From: Opisthocomus hoazin
Lineage: Eukaryota; Chordata; Aves; Opisthocomiformes; Opisthocomidae
NCBI RefSeq assembly: GCF_030867145.1
Contig: NC_134428.1
Coordinates: 23,663,537-23,727,536 of the forward strand
Reading direction: 5' to 3'
DNA: 64,000 nt
In this document: positions 60,901-64,000 of the stretch, piece by piece
How the letters are laid out: every line of letters starts with the position of its first letter
How positions within the stretch are numbered: the first letter of the stretch is position 1
Notes under the pieces: model-generated
Told to the model about the DNA's origin: nothing
The model's database searches: none
What the model saw: only the letters and a program-made list of their open reading frames with translations
Made by a program: the position numbers and the translations under genes

Positions 60901-62131
60901 ACTGCCTTTCTCCTTCTTCTCAATGTTGGCCAGCTCTCTTCTGACTGCTTCATTTTCCTTTGGCTGGTGGCACTGATGTGCTTTCAGAGAAAGGATTCAA
61001 ACCATGAACAACCCTCTCCAGCAACTGACAATCCCATGAAACGCCAAGGCAAACAACAGTCATCTCTATTTTCTTTTCAAAAGCATTACCTTGACTAAGC
61101 AGCTTACCAAAGGCGATAGTGGCTCTGTCTGCATGAAGCGCCTTCACGGTCTGCTGCCTTGATTTGAACATGATATTGCAGTTACAGAGCACAGGAATGA
61201 GATAGATAAGCAACAGCAGAAATCCACTTTGTCTATTAACTCAGCTCCCTGTGTATTCACAGACCTGCCCGCCCTCTCCCCTGTTGCAGGCAAAATGCAC
61301 TGAAGTTGCCAAAGCAGTCAGCTCCAGCCTGATCCCCGCTCCGTGAGCTGTGCCTGGTGGCTATCGGTCAGCTCATACCTTGTTCCCCTGCTTCCCCTCC
61401 AATGGGGCTGCTGTACAGTAACTGGTGCTCAGCTGCTGTGTTGGTAAAGACAAATGCTTCATTTCCCTCGTCACAAGGTCTCATCCTCACAGGAAAGCTC
61501 CAAGACACCACAAAATGGTCAGTGTGGGTAGCAAAAGATGCCTGCTCCTACTCAGAGGGGTTTTTTGGAATAACTGCATGAACTTACGACCTGTCTGAGG
61601 TTGTGTCTTTCCAGTGAGGTGGCTTGGCACGGACTCCCAATCAGATACTAGGCAGGAAAACACTAAATCCCAGAACATCCCTGTCTCCCATCTTCATACA
61701 CTCACTGTATTTGACCGCTATGTTGTCACTATCCTGCCCCAGCATACCACACCCATTCATTTCTCCCTCTTGATTCTGTTCTCCTCCTGCCTTACCACAT
61801 ACTTCTCACCTCTAACATCCTCCTTTTTATCTTCCAGCAATGCGTGCATGCACACACGCACATAAATATCACCTGTGCTGCTTGCAGGCACTTGAGGAGA
61901 GTTGTTAGCAACAGCAACCTACCAAGGACTTCTGATCGTAGCTCAAGGGGTCCAGTGAAGCGTTACTCCCTCTCCTCGAGTCCACAAAAGTGTGCACTGA
62001 ATCCATGTGTGGGGAACACTTCGGTGTGGGCATTGGTGTGGCAGCCGTGCGCATGATTATAGGAGGTGGCATGCTTCCCCTGCCCTCCAGGTGTCCATTC
62101 GGGGTGACAGCAAGGGAGTACATCTTCATCT
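17784..62131 (-). CDS. CACNA1H: CACNA1H, T-type calcium channel alpha-1H (Cav3.2), 3' part from the II-III linker to the stop
   Basis: The gene encodes the pore subunit of a low-voltage-activated (T-type) calcium channel of the plasma membrane, used in pacemaking, burst firing and secretion. Twenty firm exons plus one probable exon join without a frame break to about 1,447 codons. They cover the end of the II-III linker, domain III (S1-S6), the III-IV linker, domain IV and the long cytoplasmic tail. Cav3.2 was chosen over Cav3.1 and Cav3.3 because of [61 protein letters not shown] and [11 protein letters not shown]. Domain III (SSKDGWVN) and domain IV (STGDNWNG) carry the Asp residues that form half of the T-type EEDD selectivity ring. 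Start and domains I-II lie beyond 64000. Introns under 850 bp (18966-19521, 28710-29213, 40957-41534, 52996-53832, 53923-54622, 54749-55366, 57847-57955, 58025-58164, 58289-58711, 58813-59507) show nothing recognisable. Confidence 0.97.
18966..19521 (-). other. CACNA1H: CACNA1H intron before the last exon
   Basis: This 556-bp intron is bounded by GTGAGA and TTCCAG. Nothing beyond unique sequence is recognised. Confidence 0.85.
19522..19700 (-). CDS. CACNA1H: CACNA1H C-tail exon
   Basis: The acceptor TGTTTCCTAG precedes GG, completing Gly, then [20 protein letters not shown] and, at the end, [16 protein letters not shown]. Human has GSVASVHSP at the start and RSPSLSRLLCRQ at the end. The donor is GTGAGA in phase 0. 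Confidence 0.93.
19701..22731 (-). other. CACNA1H: CACNA1H intron (3.0 kb)
   Basis: A short CR1-like tail lies at about 20508-20541. The rest is unique sequence with no recognised exon or RNA gene. Confidence 0.75.
20505..20541 (+). mobile_element. Short CR1 3' tail remnant
   Basis: The phrase TTTTCCAACCTTAATGATTC followed by TATG is the characteristic end of many avian CR1 copies. Upstream sequence is too diverged to extend it. Only the last few dozen bases can be assigned. Confidence 0.6.
22732..22915 (-). CDS. CACNA1H: CACNA1H C-tail exon ([10 protein letters not shown])
   Basis: The acceptor TCGCTTTGCAG is followed by [20 protein letters not shown] then [20 protein letters not shown] and [32 protein letters not shown] is a Cav3.2 hallmark. 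The exon enters in phase 0 and leaves in phase 1 at donor GTACCG, a weak donor. Confidence 0.95.
22916..26492 (-). other. CACNA1H: CACNA1H intron (3.6 kb)
   Basis: No exon was recognised. It holds a 20-bp near-palindrome at 24165-24184 followed by an AT-rich, motif-dense stretch to about 24250. Open frames around 25000-25500 have no recognisable homology. Confidence 0.7.
24165..24184. promoter_or_regulatory. Near-palindrome with TATTAATG core
   Basis: CTGATGTATTAATGCATCAG reads almost the same on both strands, with one mismatched pair. It sits in a TAAT-rich stretch (to about 24240) that contrasts with its surroundings. It suits a dimeric homeodomain or POU site, but function is only inferred. 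Confidence 0.35.
26493..26645 (-). CDS. CACNA1H: Probable extra CACNA1H C-tail exon
   Basis: A 153-bp open segment lies between an acceptor (CTTTTTATCTCCCCAATTTG then AAG) and donor GTGAAT. It enters and leaves in phase 0, the phase of the exons on either side, so inclusion or skipping keeps frame. It encodes 51 residues beginning [20 protein letters not shown] and ending TPGHEAE, acidic and Ser/Pro-containing like the rest of the tail. I do not recognise a human Cav3.2 counterpart. It may be a lineage-specific or alternative exon, or chance. Confidence 0.5.
26646..28388 (-). other. CACNA1H: CACNA1H intron (1.7 kb)
   Basis: The intron starts GTGAAG and holds unique sequence, including an AT-rich block at 27310-27490. 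Nothing else was recognised. If the exon at 26493-26645 is not real, the intron continues to 22916. Confidence 0.65.
28389..28709 (-). CDS. CACNA1H: CACNA1H exon: IVS6 and proximal C-tail
   Basis: The acceptor TCTGTTGTAG is followed by [20 protein letters not shown], then segment IVS6 ([20 protein letters not shown]). Next come [20 protein letters not shown] and IELEM, the gating-related proximal tail. The last 35 or so residues, ending SESAVQ, diverge from human. The donor is CAG then GTGAAG, phase 0. Confidence 0.96.
29214..29335 (-). CDS. CACNA1H: CACNA1H exon: domain IV pore loop
   Basis: It encodes [20 protein letters not shown] then [20 protein letters not shown]. The Asp in STGDNW is the domain IV selectivity-filter residue typical of T-type channels; high-voltage-activated channels have Glu. 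The acceptor is CTCTCCTGCAG and the donor GTGTGT. Confidence 0.97.
29336..31460 (-). other. CACNA1H: CACNA1H intron (2.1 kb)
   Basis: It contains an old CR1 copy at about 29500-29785 and a C-run at about 30180-30187. The rest is unique sequence with no recognised exon. Confidence 0.8.
29500..29785 (+). mobile_element. Degraded CR1 LINE 3' fragment
   Basis: Recognisable pieces are AGATCATGTAGCCAAACTCC, CAGGTTGGACATTAGGAAAG, GGGCTTCAAGTGGGAGGCTG and CCACCAACATTTCTGTGATTCT, in CR1 order and orientation. Divergence is clearly greater than in the copies at 8538 and 32506, so it is an older insertion, antisense to CACNA1H. Confidence 0.7.
31461..31539 (-). CDS. CACNA1H: CACNA1H exon: segment IVS5
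   Basis: This 79-bp exon encodes [20 protein letters not shown] then ELFGKL, practically identical to human Cav3.2. It is flanked by TTGTGTAG and donor GTGAGT and leaves in phase 1. Confidence 0.97.
32506..32922 (+). mobile_element. CR1 LINE 3' fragment
   Basis: It starts CTCTCCTACGAGGAGAGGCT, runs through GAAGAACTTCTTCCCTCTGA and ends with a tail of two GGGATTCTG-type repeats and TGTGAA. It is about 417 bp, 5'-truncated and well preserved, inserted antisense to CACNA1H. Confidence 0.95.
33140..33291 (+). repeat. Local tandem duplication, two units of about 70-80 bp
   Basis: Unit 1 (33140-33210) and unit 2 (33212-33291) both start with TATTTTGACCATG and share AAGGTTATCAGTATGATACC. Both end with ATAAAATCAACACAGCTATC. 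Unit 2 has about 9 extra bases (an AATTTCATTACC-like insertion). The two copies otherwise differ little, so the duplication is fairly recent. Confidence 0.93.
40886..40956 (-). CDS. CACNA1H: CACNA1H exon: end of IVS4 and S4-S5 linker
   Basis: This 71-bp exon encodes [20 protein letters not shown] then LPQ, identical to human Cav3.2; Cav3.1 has MAVGM and TVMQ here. The acceptor is CATTGTAG and the donor GTAAGC, phase 0. Confidence 0.97.
41535..41668 (-). CDS. CACNA1H: CACNA1H exon: IVS3 and start of IVS4
   Basis: It encodes [20 protein letters not shown] then [20 protein letters not shown] and RIAR. The spaced Arg residues of IVS4 are the gating charges. The acceptor is GTCTGCTAG and the donor GTATGG, leaving in phase 1. 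Confidence 0.97.
41669..42788 (-). other. CACNA1H: CACNA1H intron (1.1 kb)
   Basis: It contains an ancient CR1-like tail at about 41925-42002 and otherwise unique sequence. Confidence 0.75.
41925..42002 (+). mobile_element. Ancient CR1-like 3' end
   Basis: The pieces AGGGACAAGATACTAGGCTA, GAGGGACCTTTGATGTG and CTCCCATGTTATGTC match the order of an old amniote CR1 tail. That tail is the type containing 'gatactgggctagatggacc' and ending in TTATGTTATG. It is short and diverged. Confidence 0.6.
42789..42898 (-). CDS. CACNA1H: CACNA1H exon: segment IVS2
   Basis: It encodes [20 protein letters not shown] then [16 protein letters not shown]; human differs at a single position of IVS2. The acceptor is CTCTTTTCAG and the donor GTGAGA, leaving in phase 2. 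Confidence 0.97.
42899..44690 (-). other. CACNA1H: CACNA1H intron (1.8 kb)
   Basis: Unique sequence only. No exon, repeat family or RNA gene was recognised. Confidence 0.75.
44691..44842 (-). CDS. CACNA1H: CACNA1H exon: end of III-IV linker and IVS1
   Basis: It encodes [20 protein letters not shown] then [20 protein letters not shown] and [22 protein letters not shown] is Cav3.2-specific. The acceptor TTTTTCTGCAG is followed by AA, fitting phase 1 of the preceding exon. The donor is GTAAGA. Direct joining gives KKRRKAQRR; human has a short insert (STFPSP) at this point. Confidence 0.96.
44843..52802 (-). other. CACNA1H: Large CACNA1H intron in the III-IV linker (8.0 kb)
   Basis: Alternative small exons of the III-IV linker in other T-type genes come from this position, but I could not identify one here. 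An AT-rich block at 46480-46870 carries repeated TTAAT, GATTAATTATTCAG and TTTATTATG motifs. No transposable element was recognised in the rest. Confidence 0.65.
46640..46870. promoter_or_regulatory. AT-rich intronic island, candidate regulatory element
   Basis: The stretch is non-repetitive and dense in homeodomain-type cores (TTATTAATGACTAATG, TTGATTAATGG, TTGATTAATTATTCAGC). It lies deep in a large intron of a neuronally expressed gene. The call rests on composition and motifs only. Confidence 0.3.
52803..52995 (-). CDS. CACNA1H: CACNA1H exon: IIIS6 and start of III-IV linker
   Basis: It encodes [20 protein letters not shown] then [20 protein letters not shown] and [20 protein letters not shown], ending KKRR plus one base. 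IIIS6 and the charged linker start are nearly identical to human. The donor lies within AGGAGTAAGG. Continued reading gives SKEIYLSGR and a stop. Confidence 0.97.
53833..53922 (-). CDS. CACNA1H: CACNA1H exon: domain III pore helix and filter
   Basis: This 90-bp exon encodes [20 protein letters not shown] then [10 protein letters not shown]. The Asp of SSKDGW is the domain III selectivity-filter residue of T-type channels. The acceptor is TTCTTATAG and the donor GTAAAC, phase 0 at both ends. Confidence 0.97.
54623..54748 (-). CDS. CACNA1H: CACNA1H exon: domain III turret
   Basis: It encodes [20 protein letters not shown] then [20 protein letters not shown] and GQ. It includes an N-I-T glycosylation sequon and two Cys residues in the extracellular loop. 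The acceptor is CAAATACAG and the donor GTAAAA. Confidence 0.96.
55367..55493 (-). CDS. CACNA1H: CACNA1H exon: III S4-S5 linker and IIIS5
   Basis: It encodes [20 protein letters not shown] then [20 protein letters not shown] and VQ, identical to human Cav3.2 over the exon. The acceptor is CTTTTTCCAG and the donor GTAGCG. Confidence 0.97.
55494..57661 (-). other. CACNA1H: CACNA1H intron (2.2 kb)
   Basis: Unique sequence with AT-rich stretches at 57060-57130 and 57470-57600. No exon or repeat family was recognised. Confidence 0.75.
57662..57846 (-). CDS. CACNA1H: CACNA1H exon: IIIS3 and IIIS4
   Basis: It encodes [20 protein letters not shown] then [20 protein letters not shown] and [20 protein letters not shown]. 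Arg at every third position marks the IIIS4 voltage sensor. The acceptor is GGCTGTAG and the donor GTATGT, leaving in phase 2. Confidence 0.97.
57956..58024 (-). CDS. CACNA1H: CACNA1H exon: IIIS2
   Basis: This 69-bp exon encodes [20 protein letters not shown] then MVK. It is flanked by TGTTTTACAG and GTAATT, phase 0 at both ends. It lies between two very short introns (109 and 140 nt). Confidence 0.96.
58165..58288 (-). CDS. CACNA1H: CACNA1H exon: IIIS1
   Basis: It encodes [20 protein letters not shown] then [20 protein letters not shown] and T. The acceptor is ATTTCTTCAG and the donor GTGAGT. It matches human Cav3.2 except for a few conservative changes. Confidence 0.97.
58712..58812 (-). 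CDS. CACNA1H: CACNA1H exon: end of the II-III linker
   Basis: It encodes [20 protein letters not shown] then [13 protein letters not shown] and two bases of Arg. Human reads [19 protein letters not shown]. The acceptor is CTATCCAG and the donor GTAAGA. Confidence 0.95.
59508..59942 (-). CDS. CACNA1H: CACNA1H exon: II-III linker, Ser-rich part
   Basis: The 435-bp exon (145 codons) begins [12 protein letters not shown] after acceptor CTCTCTCAG. It contains [52 protein letters not shown] and [20 protein letters not shown], and ends before donor GTGAGT. RRSS and RAPS are R-x-x-S sites; the mammalian linker is a target of CaMKII and G-beta-gamma. Which bird residues are used is unknown. Confidence 0.96.
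59943..61922 (-). other. CACNA1H: CACNA1H intron (2.0 kb)
   Basis: It contains a CR1 copy at 60312-60641, under 400 bp from the splice acceptor of the next exon. The rest is unique sequence. Confidence 0.85.
60312..60641 (+). mobile_element. CR1 LINE 3' fragment
   Basis: About 330 bp, starting TGCTTATAAATATCTGCAGG and ending CTATTCTGTGATTCTGTGAA. It shares the well-preserved 3' segment with the copies at 32506 (same orientation) and at 8282 and 14976 (opposite orientation). It is antisense to CACNA1H. Confidence 0.95.
61923..62131 (-). CDS. CACNA1H: CACNA1H exon: II-III linker (most 5' exon in the window)
   Basis: The acceptor CTTCTCTCCAG precedes AG and then [40 protein letters not shown] and [19 protein letters not shown]. 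Human has [20 protein letters not shown]. The donor is GTAGGT, phase 0. The exon needs one base from an upstream exon that is not in the window. Confidence 0.96.
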
Positions 62132-64000
62132 CTGGAGAGAAGGGGAGAGAGAATACAAGGTGAATGCTCAGCTACATAAATTACTCTTCAAAACGGACAC
62201 TGCTCTTTGGGTCTTCTAGGAACTCTGTCAAATGGAGATAAAATATTGTGGGCAATAAGATCACCTCCACCACGTTGAAGGGCATACAGCAAATGCCACA
62301 ACCTTTTCAGAGGCCTTCAGCCCTGCCTGGACTTGGAACTCGTTGCCTTCCAAAGGAAGCTGCTTCTGCTCACTGCTTCTCGGGATTTAGAGAGTGGAGT
62401 TACAGTCTGGGGGACGGGGAGCGAGTTTCCAGGGAAAGGACATTGAGGACTGGCTAAATTCACCCTAGGAAGTTCATCTCTTCTCCTTGTCATATAGTCT
62501 CGCACAGAGATTTTTATGCAGTTCTGACATGCTCTAGGTTCCTTCATGGGGAAGGCATCAAGCAAACATTAGGCATTGTCTTCAGTCATCTGTTCTGGGC
62601 ACAGGAGATGGAAGTCGCTTTTACGCATCCCCTCCATCTAGAAGAGTAAACCCCCTGTAAGAGAGAAATCTAACGGCACAGCACTGTGGTAACTGCAGAA
62701 TGCATCCATTTTAGCTGCATGGCAAGAACAGGCTGCAAAAACCATATTCACGCTGAAGACAGACTGCACATAACACCTCCAGCCCTATGGAGTGCCATAA
62801 TACTGAAAACCAAAAGGCTAATTTCAAACACAAAACTAAAGTTGCACTAGCTCCTGTTTTACTGGGCTTAGTGGGTTCTGGTTTCATAACCGCAGAATCA
62901 GTCTTAAGGAGGAGGAAGGACGGGAGCATCTGCGACCAGCAGGGAAGAAGTACAAGTCTGCAGTGAGAAATCCAAGTGAGTGCGTTACCCCCGCTATTTT
63001 TCCTCCGCTGGCTGCTTTTGTAATGCAGGGTGCTTCTATTGTATCACCAGCTTAGTCGCTGGCTTGTGCACAGATACCTGATCTGCACCACGGCAGTCCA
63101 TGGGAACACTGCCATTTGTTTTGAGGTGGAAGATCCAGCTCAAAATATGTTAATCTGCAATACCTGTTCCTCTTGCCAGCATATCTGTTTACAGACCAGT
63201 GACACTGTAATGGAATTGTTAATGTCCTTTATGCTGTTTAGTCACCGGTTGGCACCTAGGAGGCTTCTGGAGACGCACAGTTACTCACGGACTTTGACTG
63301 ATGGCAAGTTCAGCCCTGTTTTCTATTCCCGTATTGCCTGAGGAGAGGTGACAATATTTCTTTCCCTTAAAACTCTTATTATCTGAAACTGCTCAGCAAA
63401 TAGTTGGTGCAAAGCTGGTGCACAGTTGGTGCTGTGGGTTCCTTGCCAGCTGTTTGCAGTGGACATTCATTTGATCACTTGGTGTTTGGAATTTTTTTGC
63501 TTCATCTGCAGACTGAGCAGCTCCATTACCTTGCGGAGATCCAGCTCTCTCTCAGCTTCCCCAGTAAATTACTTCTGCCCCTTCCTCAGCTGAATTCCAT
63601 CTGCTCACCACAATCAATATCATCTCCTTAGCTGAAACGAATCCTGGTTTAGAAGTATTTAAAAGTAAATCCTAACAAGAGCCCAAGCTGAGAATCAAAG
63701 TACAGAGGAACTAAACTGGCTCCTGTTTACCATCAGTTTACTATTCACTCTGTTTAAATATGTGATCCCTTCCTGGCCCCTATCTGGTTGCAAACTCTAC
63801 AGAGTGAAGGCTCTTGCCTGCTATTCAATCTTTATAGTACACTAGTACAGCGTGGCCTCACCTCATATCAATTGCCAGGACCTCCTGTAACACAAACGAA
63901 CAGCAACATTTCCATCAATCAAACCTCACCTAAATGCATTTGTGTGAGAAACCAAAAAGAACAGATGAGAACATGATTGATTTGAAAAGCTGCTGAGACG
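62132..64000 (-). other. CACNA1H: CACNA1H intron, runs out of the window
   Basis: No upstream exon (end of domain II, start of the II-III linker) was found. The stretch is unique sequence with no repeat family recognised. The 5' part of the gene must lie above 64000. Confidence 0.75.

Noticed and set aside
63500-63570. Minus-strand segment reading AERELDLRK before GTAATG, a possible upstream CACNA1H exon
   Set aside because: The donor phase in this frame is 0, but the next exon (62131) needs one upstream base. The residues also do not match the conserved acidic II-III linker, and no convincing acceptor was seen.
1-64000. A novel defence, CRISPR, phage or operon-like system
   Set aside because: The sequence is vertebrate nuclear DNA with introns and CR1 repeats; no prokaryotic or viral gene arrangement is present.

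Overview
The window reads as avian nuclear DNA. It holds several CR1 LINE copies with the classic tail built on repeats of the ATTCTRTG type, GC-rich compact intergenic DNA, and two vertebrate genes with GT-AG introns. It contains no bacterial genes, operons, CRISPR arrays or viral genes. Both genes lie on the minus strand and were rebuilt exon by exon from conserved protein sequence, splice sites and codon phase.

Layout from low to high coordinates. 1-4340: intergenic, nothing recognised. About 4340-7927: B9D1, complete, seven coding exons, 206 aa, with a GC-rich CpG-type promoter and a consensus RFX X-box 42 bp upstream of the ATG. 8282-9510: two CR1 copies in opposite orientation. 9511-16030: intergenic, with one antisense CR1, AT-rich homeobox-motif islands and a perfect 22-bp hairpin. 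About 16030-17783: 3'UTR of CACNA1H. 17784-62131: the 3' part of CACNA1H, encoding the T-type calcium channel Cav3.2. This part has 20 firm coding exons and one probable extra exon, about 1,447 codons, running from the II-III linker through domains III and IV to the stop. 62132-64000: intron; domains I and II lie beyond the window.

B9D1 works in the ciliary transition zone; CACNA1H is a low-voltage-activated calcium channel. They are neighbours here without an evident functional link. In human they sit on different chromosomes (17p11.2 and 16p13.3), so the pairing is a synteny feature of this lineage. Points worth following: the extra in-frame CACNA1H C-tail exon, retained calcineurin-docking-like motifs, a III-IV linker donor where readthrough soon meets a stop, the X-box, and the hairpin between the genes.
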